Shown here: positions 33,724 to 42,882 of the stretch, in pieces
Layout of the letters: each line of letters begins with the position of its first letter
Numbering within the stretch: the first letter of the stretch is position 1
Source: Roseibacillus ishigakijimensis
Lineage (GTDB): Bacteria > Verrucomicrobiota > Verrucomicrobiia > Verrucomicrobiales > Akkermansiaceae
Length of the DNA: 57,710 nucleotides
Direction: 5' to 3'
Assembly (NCBI RefSeq): GCF_016595415.1
Contig: NZ_JAENIO010000026.1
Coordinates: 1 to 57,710, forward strand
Made by a program: the position numbers and the translations under genes
The notes under the pieces: generated by a model
What the model was told of the DNA's origin: nothing
Seen by the model: only the letters and a program-made list of their open reading frames with translations
The model's database searches: none

Positions 33724-35309
33724 TGCGGTTTTCTCCTGTTCTGGGCTGGGTCTTGGCTTACCTCGTTCTGGCCTTTCTTTTTCTCAGTCCGGAGGTGGGT
33801 AACCACAGTGAGGCGGAGGACGCTTTTACTTATGCGCGGGAGGTGGAAGTGGAGGGCTATCGCGAGATTCTCCATCCCCATCACCGGCTCTATCACCCCT
33901 TGATAAAGGCCGTTTACGAGCTCTCCGGAGCGGAGCGTTCTTACCCGGTGTTGGTGGCGGTCAGTCAGGGGGCGGCCCTCTTGGCCTTGTTTTTTTTCTC
34001 CCTCCTCTTGCGAGAATTGGGAGTGAAGGGCGAGGGGAGGCGCTTTGTCTTTGTGGCGGGCTTGGCCTTTAGTTACGGCTTCTGGCGTTACACCCACGAG
34101 GTGGAGGCCTACACCGTGGGCAGTGCGGTGGCGATGATGATCTTGTGGCTGTTCTTCCGTTGCCGGGGGGCTTGGCGGGGAGTGGTGATGGCGGTGGGCC
34201 TGGTCCTCGCCCTCAATGTCCACCGGGCCCTCGGGCCGCCTTTGCTGCTGGCGGGGGGAACTTTGCTTGTGGGTCAGAAGGAGTGGCGGAGTCTGGCGCT
34301 CTTTGTGATCTCGGCGGGGGGGCTCTATCTCGCGGCCGAGTGGACGGCCGGGCAAGTGGGGGAGCCCTCGAGGCAAGGCCCGGAATTTTCTGGTTTTTTC
34401 TATGAAGAACAAACCGTGGAGCGGAGCCAGGACCGGGCGGGGACCAAGTTGAGCCCTGCCTCTTTGCCCAAGGCTGCTATCGGGCTGGGCTCCAGTGTGG
34501 TGGCCACCAACCTGCTGATGGGAGTCGATCCGGTTTTCGAGTTTTTGCAGAAGCGACTCTTTCCCTATCGCTTTTTGCAGGAGGAGCGCCTCCTGGCGCA
34601 GGGGCAGCCGATCTGGTTTCAGGCTCTCTGGGCTCTATTGCTGGTGGCCACTTTGGCGGGAATCGCTTTCTTCCTCTGGCAGGTGGTCCGGGATTGGCAG
34701 CAGTGGCGGACTTGGGCTCCGGCGTCCTGGGCCCTCCTGGTCGCGACGGGAGGCTACGCGGGAATGATTGTGATTTTTGAACCCGGGAATCCGGAGATGT
34801 GGCTGTTGGGGGTGCCTTTCTTTTGGCTGGTTGCGGCTCTGTTGATGCGCGCGGTTTCTACTCGCAGTCTCGCGGTTTGGACTGTTGTTTTTGCAGGCGG
34901 CAACTTTTTGGGCGGAATGGCGCTCCTGGCCGAGGAGGAGAAGGATTATCACTTCGTGACGTCTCGTTTCATTCGGGCCGAGGGGCGCCCCCAGGACTGG
35001 TATCTTCTTGGCTATCGGGGAGCCGTGCAGGCTCGCTTCGTGCGCTATCGGGTGGGAGCCTTGCAGGTGGTCCCTCTCCCGCGCGAAAGTGAGAAGTTTG
35101 CCTCATTTTACCACGAGTTGACCGGAGAATTATCCCGGGGGCGCCGGGTTTTCGTTCACACCACGGTGTTGGAGCGGCCGGCTTCCTTCGGGGTTTCCCT
35201 GGCGGATTTCGGGCTTTCCTACCGGCCAGGGCCCACGCCCGGGGGAGGAGGAGAAATTGTTCTCGCTGCTCCCGGGGATGAACCTCACTCGGTGAACTCG
35301 GCCCGGTAG
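33723..35309 (+). CDS. Polytopic GT-C-type glycosyltransferase (putative)
   Basis: A 528-residue integral membrane protein with about ten hydrophobic helices spread along its length. The first loop after helix one has acidic residues (NHSEAEDAFTYAREVE), followed by HPHHRLYHPLIKAVYEL. This is the arrangement of GT-C enzymes, which transfer sugars from polyprenyl-phosphate donors outside the membrane and carry the catalytic acid in that loop. ATG at 33723 overlaps the previous stop as TGATG; a GTG one codon earlier is also possible. Placement after the DprE1/DprE2-like pair suggests it uses their lipid-linked sugar. Its last 25 bp overlap the convergent FG-GAP gene. Confidence 0.7.
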   Translation: MRFSPVLGWVLAYLVLAFLFLSPEVGNHSEAEDAFTYAREVEVEGYREILHPHHRLYHPLIKAVYELSGAERSYPVLVAVSQGAALLALFFFSLLLRELGVKGEGRRFVFVAGLAFSYGFWRYTHEVEAYTVGSAVAMMILWLFFRCRGAWRGVVMAVGLVLALNVHRALGPPLLLAGGTLLVGQKEWRSLALFVISAGGLYLAAEWTAGQVGEPSRQGPEFSGFFYEEQTVERSQDRAGTKLSPASLPKAAIGLGSSVVATNLLMGVDPVFEFLQKRLFPYRFLQEERLLAQGQPIWFQALWALLLVATLAGIAFFLWQVVRDWQQWRTWAPASWALLVATGGYAGMIVIFEPGNPEMWLLGVPFFWLVAALLMRAVSTRSLAVWTVVFAGGNFLGGMALLAEEEKDYHFVTSRFIRAEGRPQDWYLLGYRGAVQARFVRYRVGALQVVPLPRESEKFASFYHELTGELSRGRRVFVHTTVLERPASFGVSLADFGLSYRPGPTPGGGGEIVLAAPGDEPHSVNSAR

Positions 35310-38300
35310 AAACTCTTTCCACTGGGAAGGGTGACTTCGATTTCGACCTCTCCGGAGGGGGTGGTGGATACCTCTCCTGCGGACACGGGGAGGGGGCTGA
35401 AGGTGGTGAGATCGGGGCTCTCCCACAGGGCAAGGCGCAGGGTGGCGCGGTTGCTGGCCGGGTCGACGGTCACGAGGCTGAAGTCACCGGCCAGCCCTCC
35501 CAGATCTTCTGCGGACACCAGACCCCGGGAGCGATCTAACTCCTGCAAATCGGCCACCAGGCTCGGCTGGGCCTCTTCCCAGTCGAAGCCGAGGCTGCGG
35601 GCGAGGTATTCCGGCCAGTCGGCCAGGCCATCGCCATCGGCATCGGCGGTGGGGGAATAGGCCAGACCGGTGAGGGTCACTGCGGTGGTGGGGTGGGCGG
35701 AGTCATTGGAGCTGATGATGAGGGTCACTTCGCGGGGACCGCTCGTTTCTCCCACCGGCGACATATGCAGCTGGAAGGAGAGGGATTGGCCGCTGGCAAG
35801 GTCCGGGCTGGCCGCCAGACTGGGGGCGGTGAGGGCGAATTGACTCGTCTGCGGGCCTCCCAGGGTGATGGTGTAAAGGTCGAGGGCTTCCGTGCCGGTA
35901 TTGGTGATGTGGAAGGTGAGGTCGCGGATCTCGCCCATCGGGGTGCCGGGCAGGAGAGGATAGCTCGCGCCCGGGCTGAGGCCCAGCCCGCTCGCATCTT
36001 GTAAGGACAGCTGGCGAAGCCCATCGGTTAGAACCTCGAAAAAATAGACTGCACCCGCCCAGTATTCGGGCTCGAATTCAGAGGCCTCTCCCAGCAAGAC
36101 GCGGTTGCCCGCGTGGGCCATTTGGAGAGAAAAGTTTAAAGACTGGATCGTTCCGCTGAAGAGGGTGCCCTCGTTTTGCCAGTTGTCATTGGGATTGAGC
36201 AGGTGGAGTCGGGAGGTCTGGTCGCTATTGAAGGAGCCGATCAGGGCCGATTGATGGGACAGGGAGACGGCAGAGCCAAAGAAGGCACGATTCTCCCGGG
36301 GGGCGGCCACGATTTTCCGTTCTTCGGTCCAGCTCTCGCCGTCATGGCGGAAGAGATAGGCCGCTCCTTCCGAGAGGCTGGAGCTCGTGGGGTCGCTCTC
36401 TTCACGAGGTGCTCCCACGAGGAGTTGGTTGCCTTGAAGGGAGAGGGCCGCACCGAATCCATCGAATCGAGTGCCATCGCTGGCGGTGAGGACAGTTTGC
36501 TGGGTCCAAGTTCCGCTCGCGCGGGAAAAAATGAGGACCCCTCCTTTGTTTTCCGAGCCTCCTTGAGGTGACCCGATGGCGGCGATTTCGCCTTCCAGCG
36601 CAATGCTGTCCGCATAGGTGAAGTCCTCATAGCTGGCGCTCGCGGCATCGGGCTGCAAGGTGGCTTCCAGATGCCATTGCTGCCCTTGACGGGCAAAGAC
36701 CAAAGCGCGATTGTCCGAGGTGGTGGTGAGGAAGCGATTCCCCGAGAGAGCGAGCTGTCTCCCGAAATTCGCCCCTCCTTCCCATTCTTGTGCGGACAGA
36801 CTCTCCGCTGCCTGCCATTGACCGTCTTCGCGGAGAAAGGGAATGATGCTCGGTTCAAACAGATTTCTACTCGTTAGCACCGCGGTCCCGTTCTCCAAAG
36901 CGACCGAGAAGCCGAAGAAAATCGGCTCCGCAGCTGCAGGCAGCCGCAACGTTCCGGATTCTACCCAGCTTCCGTCTGTGGCTTGGTGGAACAGATAGCC
37001 TATTCCGCGCGCAAAGTTGTCGCCTGGCGCGCCGATGAGGGCGTCTTGGCCGGAGAGTGCCACCGAGAGGCCGAGTTGAGTCGGGTAATTGAACACTGCG
37101 GAAACGTTGGGTGTGTTCAGAAACCCGTCGGGGAAAGAAAACTGGATGACTAGGCCTTGTCCTTCCCCCTCCAAGGGTGCTCCCGAAAGCAGATGGTCGG
37201 GCTCAAGAAGGACGGATCTTCCTAGTCCAGATTCTGGGCGGATTTCGAGTCCGAGGGGAATGGGGAGAGACCAGGCACCAGCTGTGCGTTGGGAGAACCA
37301 GACTGTCCCGTAGCGGTCACCGATGGCCAGGCGATCGCCCAACAGGCTCAAGGATTCGCCAAACTGAAGGTCAACTTCTTCGGGGAGATCGGGTGCGAGC
37401 TTGCTGGTCTGATTCCAGCTGGCACCGCTTTTGTTGTAGAGGTAGACCGCTCCGTCGGGCGTAGGGCTGTCGTTGCTTCGGTTGGGCGCCCCCACCGCAA
37501 TGGTGGTGCCGGAGAGGGCGACCGAAAAGCCGAAGCGGGCGCTGGGCTCCGGATCGGAGGGGACGAGTTTGGCTTGTTGGTTCCAGGAGGAGCCGCTGCG
37601 GGTGAAGACGTAGGCCGAGCCATTGGCAGAAGAGTCATCCCCTACCACGAGGGTGGAGCTCTCCAAGGCGAGGGAGGTTCCGAAATCACCCGAAGTGCTA
37701 TCGCTCGGGACGATTCGCTGGCTCATGGTCCAAGTCGTGCCACTGCGGGTGAAGTGGTAGACCCCCGCGACTGCTTCGCCAGGAGCTCCCACAAAGGCCG
37801 AGTTGCCACTGAGAGCGACTGCGTTTCCAAAGAATCCGTCGATTTCGGAGTTGGGGGAGGTGAGGACGGCCTGGCGCTGCCAATTCTCTCCATTGCGGAC
37901 GAAGACATAGGCGCGCCCGGTGGCATCAGGCCGGATGGCGCTATCTTCGTAAGCACCTACCAGAATGGTGTCGCCGGAAATGGCCACGGAATGTCCGAAA
38001 GCGCTGAAGGGGACCAAATCGTCAGAGCTCAGTTCGGCCTGCCATTCCCAGTAGCCGGCCTCATCGCGGACGAAGACGAAGGCTGCACCGCGGTTGTCAT
38101 TTCGCCACTCGGCTCCCACGACCAGAGTGTCATTCGAGAGGGCCAGCGCGTTGCCAAAGCGCTCATTCGCGGCGGTGCGTGTAGTTTGGCCGGTCACCGT
38201 TCCCCGGGAATTGGTGATGAGGGGGTCGACGGTGACGGGGTAACTGGCTCCGGCGTCGTGGAAGGCCAGGTGGATGTGGCCCGCGCTGGTGGCCGTCATG

Positions 38301-39055
38301 CGGGCAGGGAGCTCCCGGCCACGGGAATCGAAGACGAGCAATTTGGAGTAGGTGAAGGCGGGAGTGGACTTGTTTTGCAGCAGAAGCTGGTTCCCGTCTC
38401 CCTCGCTGGCGTGCAGGCCCTCGAGCGCGATTTCGAGAGTGACCTCGTCCCCGGCGCTTTGCGGACGGTGGGATAAAGTGAAGCCTTGTTCCAGGCCTTC
38501 GGGACGGTTGCGGTACCACTCCACCAAGCCGTCGGGGTGGTGGAACTCCACTTGTTCCTGGTCTCCTTCCCTCAGGATGGGATCCGGTCGGCTGCCCAGG
38601 TGTTTACCCGCCAGTTTTTGCAGGCGCAGGGAGCCTTGGCGAGTCGCGCCGGGCCGCAGAGGATGGGCGAGGTCGAGAGCCACTTCTCCGGGGCCAAAGC
38701 GGGCCCCCAGCTGGTTGCCGGGGTTCCAGGTCTCGTAGCGAAAGCCTTCCGCTTCGTCAGGGACTTCACGGATGCGCAGGCGGGCTTTCTGCAAGACTTC
38801 ATTGAGCGACTGATCGGCCAGCAGCGCGGAGTCCGGGCTGCTGGGAGAGCTCGGGGCGAACAGGTCGGTTGGTGCTGCCTCCGGGGTGGCTTGGGGTGAC
38901 TTTTGAGATCGGAGCAGAGGGGGAACCTCTTCGGAGTGTGTCAGGTCAGCTTCCGCGGGCTTAGGAGCAGGAGGCTGGAAGGGGCGGCTCGGGATGCTGA
39001 GGAAGAGTGCCACGCCCAAGGTGGCAATGAGCAGGAAGAGGCGGGGGGTTTTCAT
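35285..39055 (-). CDS. FG-GAP double beta-propeller surface protein
   Basis: A 1256-residue exported protein. An N-terminal hydrophobic anchor or signal (about 5-22) leads to a Pro/Ala-rich region and a conserved beta domain. About fourteen FG-GAP repeats follow, each near FGxSVALSGxxxxVGAP and a YVFxRxG strand, enough for two seven-bladed propellers. After these comes an immunoglobulin-like ASH/choice-of-anchor domain (DLTFHITNTGTEALDLYT), a DADGDGLADWPEYLAR segment typical of verrucomicrobial secreted proteins, and a short C-terminal beta domain. Integrin-like propellers of this kind bind other proteins or glycans. No sorting signal is visible. Confidence 0.85.
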   Translation of the reverse strand: MKTPRLFLLIATLGVALFLSIPSRPFQPPAPKPAEADLTHSEEVPPLLRSQKSPQATPEAAPTDLFAPSSPSSPDSALLADQSLNEVLQKARLRIREVPDEAEGFRYETWNPGNQLGARFGPGEVALDLAHPLRPGATRQGSLRLQKLAGKHLGSRPDPILREGDQEQVEFHHPDGLVEWYRNRPEGLEQGFTLSHRPQSAGDEVTLEIALEGLHASEGDGNQLLLQNKSTPAFTYSKLLVFDSRGRELPARMTATSAGHIHLAFHDAGASYPVTVDPLITNSRGTVTGQTTRTAANERFGNALALSNDTLVVGAEWRNDNRGAAFVFVRDEAGYWEWQAELSSDDLVPFSAFGHSVAISGDTILVGAYEDSAIRPDATGRAYVFVRNGENWQRQAVLTSPNSEIDGFFGNAVALSGNSAFVGAPGEAVAGVYHFTRSGTTWTMSQRIVPSDSTSGDFGTSLALESSTLVVGDDSSANGSAYVFTRSGSSWNQQAKLVPSDPEPSARFGFSVALSGTTIAVGAPNRSNDSPTPDGAVYLYNKSGASWNQTSKLAPDLPEEVDLQFGESLSLLGDRLAIGDRYGTVWFSQRTAGAWSLPIPLGLEIRPESGLGRSVLLEPDHLLSGAPLEGEGQGLVIQFSFPDGFLNTPNVSAVFNYPTQLGLSVALSGQDALIGAPGDNFARGIGYLFHQATDGSWVESGTLRLPAAAEPIFFGFSVALENGTAVLTSRNLFEPSIIPFLREDGQWQAAESLSAQEWEGGANFGRQLALSGNRFLTTTSDNRALVFARQGQQWHLEATLQPDAASASYEDFTYADSIALEGEIAAIGSPQGGSENKGGVLIFSRASGTWTQQTVLTASDGTRFDGFGAALSLQGNQLLVGAPREESDPTSSSLSEGAAYLFRHDGESWTEERKIVAAPRENRAFFGSAVSLSHQSALIGSFNSDQTSRLHLLNPNDNWQNEGTLFSGTIQSLNFSLQMAHAGNRVLLGEASEFEPEYWAGAVYFFEVLTDGLRQLSLQDASGLGLSPGASYPLLPGTPMGEIRDLTFHITNTGTEALDLYTITLGGPQTSQFALTAPSLAASPDLASGQSLSFQLHMSPVGETSGPREVTLIISSNDSAHPTTAVTLTGLAYSPTADADGDGLADWPEYLARSLGFDWEEAQPSLVADLQELDRSRGLVSAEDLGGLAGDFSLVTVDPASNRATLRLALWESPDLTTFSPLPVSAGEVSTTPSGEVEIEVTLPSGKSFYRAEFTE

Positions 39056-39114
39056 GAGGTTCTCCTTTTGGAATCACCTTCCCGTTTAGCAGAATTTACC
39101 AGATTTGAGAATCA

Positions 39115-39139
39115 CTTTCGAAGAGTCAGGCTTCGAAAG
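39115..39139. repeat. Perfect inverted repeat upstream of FG-GAP gene
   Basis: CTTTCGAAG and CTTCGAAAG flank 7 bases, 60 bp before the FG-GAP start on the minus strand. No T-run follows on that strand. It may be an operator or an RNA hairpin in the leader. The surrounding 184-bp gap also contains an AT-rich palindrome close to the transglutaminase stop and nothing else recognisable. Confidence 0.45.
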
Positions 39140-39239
39140 GTCTTTCTCTCAGTGGAAAAAGGAGGGTCGGGTGATCAAGGGGGAAACCGCATAAAGGGGG
39201 CCTCTGTTTTCAAATAAAGGCAGAATTTTTATTAAATTC

Positions 39240-40127
39240 TCACGCCGCGCTGGGTTCGACGGCGGTTTCTCCTTCGGGAATGACGGTGACGCCGATGGAG
39301 AGCTTTTGGCGGCCGCCTCCGAAGACAGTGCCGCGCACCGGGGAGATATCGAGGTAGTCGCGTCCCCGGGCAATGGGGATGTGGTTGGTGGTGGGGATGA
39401 CGTTGTTGGTGGCATCAAACTCTGTCCAGCCCAGCTGGGGCACGTAGACCGAGACCCAGGCGTGGGAGGCGTCGGCCCCGATGAGGCGGGGTTTGCCGGG
39501 AGGGGGATTGGTGCGCAGGTAGCCGGAGACGTAGCAGGCGCTCAGTCCGAGGGAACGCAGGCAGGAGATCTGGAGGTGGGCGAAGTCCTGGCAGACTCCT
39601 GCTTTCTTCTCCAGGACGTCATGCACGGGGGTGGAGACGGTGGTGGCGCTGTTGTCGAACTGGAAATCATCGTAGATGCGGCGGGTGAGGTCGCGGGCGG
39701 CCGTCAGGATGGGCGTGCCGGGCTGGAAGGAAGGGAGGGCATAGTCGAGGAGGGCGGGGGAAGTGCGCGAGATGCCGGAGGAGAAGGTGAATTCCGCCGC
39801 AGAGAGATCCTGCGGGAGGGTGGAGTGGGCGAGGGTGTCGCGCACTTTTTCCCAAGGGGGCGAGAGGTCGAGCTGGGGAGTGGGGACGCTTTCCGGCAGG
39901 GAGATGGTGCTGTGGGCATCGATGGTCAGCTCCTGATGCGGGGTGGTGATGGAGAAGTAGGTGGTCGCGTTGCCAAAGTAATCGAGATAGTTGTTAAGGG
40001 TATCCGGGGTGGGCGAGATGAGCAGGCGGGTCTGCCCGAGGTGGGAGCGCAGGCGGGCGAGGTGGTGCGAGTAGGAGACCTTGGCTTCGTAGCGGTAGGT
40101 GGTGCGGTGATGGATGGTGTAGGTCAT
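39240..40127 (-). CDS. Transglutaminase-like protein
   Basis: A 295-residue protein with the bacterial transglutaminase N-terminal region (TYTIHHRTTYRYEAKVSYSH) and a transglutaminase-like core. The catalytic triad is visible: C179 in AGVCQDFAHL, H222 in ASHAWVSVYV and D238 in TEFDATNN. Members of this group are thought to act as cysteine peptidases or amide-bond transferases on unknown peptides and are encoded with circularly permuted ATP-grasp and alpha-E proteins, as in this cluster. It lies 39 bp after the fused ATP-grasp-alpha-E gene on the same strand. The start is preceded by a C-rich tract. Confidence 0.92.
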   Translation of the reverse strand: MTYTIHHRTTYRYEAKVSYSHHLARLRSHLGQTRLLISPTPDTLNNYLDYFGNATTYFSITTPHQELTIDAHSTISLPESVPTPQLDLSPPWEKVRDTLAHSTLPQDLSAAEFTFSSGISRTSPALLDYALPSFQPGTPILTAARDLTRRIYDDFQFDNSATTVSTPVHDVLEKKAGVCQDFAHLQISCLRSLGLSACYVSGYLRTNPPPGKPRLIGADASHAWVSVYVPQLGWTEFDATNNVIPTTNHIPIARGRDYLDISPVRGTVFGGGRQKLSIGVTVIPEGETAVEPSAA

Positions 40128-40166
40128 GGCGGAGGGGGGAAAAAGGTGGGAAGGCTAGCCGGGGCT

Positions 40167-42731
40167 TCAGGTGTTTTGGGGCTCGGCGTGGGTGAAGAAT
40201 TGCCAGCCGAGTTGCTCGGTGAAGCGGGGCAGCTTGCGGCGGACGGTCTGGAGGAACTCGGTGAGGGTGGCCAGCTGTTCGGCCTCGTCCTCGTCGTTGC
40301 GGGCATCGAGGAGCTCGGTCTCCAGAAAGTGCAGCGCGCGCAGGACGTAGCGATGCAGCTGGGAGGGCAGGTTGTCGGCCGGATCGGTCATCAGGTGGCG
40401 CAGATCGCGGTCGATCTCGTGGAGTTGGAAGATGAGGGAGCGGGGGTTGGTGGGGTCGTGGAGAATGACATCCAGTACGGGCAGAATCTGGGGCGCGCCC
40501 TGATAGCGGAAGCGATAGGTGAGGGTGACGTCGTTGATGGAAAGGAGGGTTTCCAATACGCTGGCGGTGCGCTCCTCGGGCGGGAGGGCGAGGATTTCGT
40601 TGACGAGGTTGAGGAGGGCTCCCGCGCGTTCGATTTTGCGGCCCAGATTGAGGAAAATCCATCCCATGTTGCGGGTGAGGTTCTCGCGGCAGGTGCCATT
40701 GAAGGCGGAGTGATAGGCGAGCGCCTTTTGCAAGATGGGTCGCAGGCTGCGGAGGTTCTCGGCGGAGGCGTTTTTGCCCAGTTCGTGGAGTTGCTGGATG
40801 ATGACCCAGGTTTCCCCGGAGAGGCGGTCGCTGGAGAGGGAGGCCAGATTGCGCAGGCGAATGAGGTTCTGCGGGATGGAGTCGAGTTCCCGGTTGTTGT
40901 CGGTGGAGAAGTAGGCTGCCAGAAGGAGTTCGCGGATGCTGGTGCGGGGGTCGGGGCTGGTGAGCGGATCGACCTTGCTCGAGAGATAGCCCAGCTTGGC
41001 GAGGGACTTCAACAGGGGGCGGAGGGCTCGCAGGGTGGTCTCGTCGTGCTCGACGGAGAGGCGGTTGGCGATTTCCAGAATGAGGCGGGTGACGAATTCG
41101 GCCCGTTCGGAATAGCGGCCGATCCAGTAGAGGTTGTCAGCTGCGCGCGAGGAGAGGGTGCCCGAGGCCCGGCGGATGGGTTCGCGGTCGGGCAGGTTGG
41201 TGCGCACCTGATTGGTCTCGGGATTGTCGGAGAGAATCCACAGGTCCTTGGAGCCCGAGTCGTGGGAGGGGGAGAGCCCGGGCAAACCCGTGCTGGCATG
41301 GGCACAGCGGACGAGACCTCCCGGCATGATTTGGAAGTCGTTGCCATCGTGGAAGAGGAAGAGCCGCAGCGCCATGGGGCGGGGCTCGAGTTCTTTGCCA
41401 TTCCAAGCGGGGGAGGTGGAAAAGTCCATTTCCCGTTGCAGGGAGAAGGAGGAGGGATCGCGCTCGATGCGTTCCAAGAGGCCGGCCCGCTTCTCCGGGG
41501 TGAGGTTCTTGGTGGGGATCGGGGGCAGTCGCAGGCCGAAGGAATTTTTGACGAAGCCGAGGCCTTGGTCGAGGAATTGGGGGAGGGCTTCTTGGAAGGT
41601 CTCCCTTTGGCCTCCCCAGATGGTTTCGATGGAGGGGAGGAGGAGGTCCTGTCCCAGCAATTTTTTGGCAATGGCGGGCAGGTAGGGAAGAAAGGCAGGG
41701 GACTCGGCGATCCCGGTGCCAGGCGGGTTGAGCACGGTCACGGTGCCGGCCCGAACGGCCTGCATCAGCCCGGCGACGCCCTTGTTGGAGGCGGCAGGAT
41801 TCTCCAGGGGATCGATGAGGGTCTCGTGGACGCGGCGATAGATGACGTGGATGCGTTTGAGCCGGGAAACGGTTTTGAGGAACACGCGGTCGTCGCGGAC
41901 GGTGAGCTCTTCGCCCACCGCGAGGGGGATACCCAGGTAGCGTGCGAGATAGGCGTCTTCAAAATAGGTGGGGTCGGAGGGGCCGGGGGAGAGAAGGACC
42001 ACTCCAGGCTCGTCGACGGCATGGGGGACCCGGGCGAAGAGGGTGGTTTGCAGGTTTTGAAAATATCCCGCCAAGCGCACGAGGTGGAGGCGGTTGCTTG
42101 TCTCCGGAAAGACATTGCTCAAGATGATGCGGTTCTCCAGGGCAAAGCCGGTGCCATTGGGAGCCTCGGTCCGATCGGCCAGCACCGTCCAAGTGCCATC
42201 TGAGCACCGGGCGAGGTCGACGGCGTAGAAGTTCAGCAGGCTTTGGTCGGGCTCGGGGAGGGGCAGGGAGCGGTTGAACCCCGGTTGGGCAAAGAGGAGG
42301 GAGGGCGGCAGAAGGCCCTCCGCGATGAGGCTGCGGGAGCCATAGCAATCCTTGAGAATGGCATCCCAGAGGCGGGCCCGCTGAATGGCTGCGGTGACCA
42401 GTGGCTCCCATTCCTTCTCATTGAAAATCATCGGGATGGGGTCCAGATTCCACGGGCGGGGGGAGGTGGCCGATTTGTCGAGATTGTGGGAGAGACCGTT
42501 GTCGCGCAGCATTTCGTCCCCCCGTTTCCAGGCATTGGCCAGGCCGTTGCTGCCCATTTCGTTGAGGCGGGCTCCAAAGGCTTGCACCGAGGGGCGGAGC
42601 TGACCGTCCCTCCCGACGAATTCATCCAAGCGATCCGGCAGGGGACGGTAAGCGGAGAGAAGAGTTTCCCCGGGCCCCTGGGTTGAGCTTTGTGACTGAC
42701 TTTGTTGGGATTGCGTTTGGTTCTGGGTCAT
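40167..42731 (-). CDS. Circularly permuted ATP-grasp / alpha-E fusion
   Basis: An 854-residue fusion. After a Gln/Ser-rich disordered tail (1-20), residues about 25-505 are a circularly permuted ATP-grasp ligase, recognisable from DGTWTVLADRTEAPNG, YRRVHETLIDPL and NPPGTGIAESPAFL. Residues about 527-840 are an alpha-E domain, starting LSSRAADNLYWIGRYSERAE. ATP-grasp enzymes of this kind are predicted to form amide bonds; the alpha-E domain is an all-helical partner of unknown role. In the plus-strand set of the same cluster the two domains are separate genes. The ATG at 42731 gives the shortest form with the full domain; the longer frame overlaps the glutaminase gene and is unsupported. Confidence 0.92.
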   Translation of the reverse strand: MTQNQTQSQQSQSQSSTQGPGETLLSAYRPLPDRLDEFVGRDGQLRPSVQAFGARLNEMGSNGLANAWKRGDEMLRDNGLSHNLDKSATSPRPWNLDPIPMIFNEKEWEPLVTAAIQRARLWDAILKDCYGSRSLIAEGLLPPSLLFAQPGFNRSLPLPEPDQSLLNFYAVDLARCSDGTWTVLADRTEAPNGTGFALENRIILSNVFPETSNRLHLVRLAGYFQNLQTTLFARVPHAVDEPGVVLLSPGPSDPTYFEDAYLARYLGIPLAVGEELTVRDDRVFLKTVSRLKRIHVIYRRVHETLIDPLENPAASNKGVAGLMQAVRAGTVTVLNPPGTGIAESPAFLPYLPAIAKKLLGQDLLLPSIETIWGGQRETFQEALPQFLDQGLGFVKNSFGLRLPPIPTKNLTPEKRAGLLERIERDPSSFSLQREMDFSTSPAWNGKELEPRPMALRLFLFHDGNDFQIMPGGLVRCAHASTGLPGLSPSHDSGSKDLWILSDNPETNQVRTNLPDREPIRRASGTLSSRAADNLYWIGRYSERAEFVTRLILEIANRLSVEHDETTLRALRPLLKSLAKLGYLSSKVDPLTSPDPRTSIRELLLAAYFSTDNNRELDSIPQNLIRLRNLASLSSDRLSGETWVIIQQLHELGKNASAENLRSLRPILQKALAYHSAFNGTCRENLTRNMGWIFLNLGRKIERAGALLNLVNEILALPPEERTASVLETLLSINDVTLTYRFRYQGAPQILPVLDVILHDPTNPRSLIFQLHEIDRDLRHLMTDPADNLPSQLHRYVLRALHFLETELLDARNDEDEAEQLATLTEFLQTVRRKLPRFTEQLGWQFFTHAEPQNT

Positions 42732-42882
42732 GGCACAGGCCGCGGGCGGCGATTGGGGGAGGGATGTAGGGAAAGAGTAGACAAGAAGTCTCTCCGGGTC
42801 GAGGAGAGGATTGTGCGTGAAGGCGGTTTCCTTGCTTTCAGGCCAAGAAAGACCCGATTTTCGGCCAGGGCGGGGAGTCTGG

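Noticed and set aside
39306-42203. 965-residue plus-strand open frame opposite the transglutaminase and ATP-grasp fusion
   Set aside because: Antisense to two well-supported genes; composition typical of a reverse-frame shadow.
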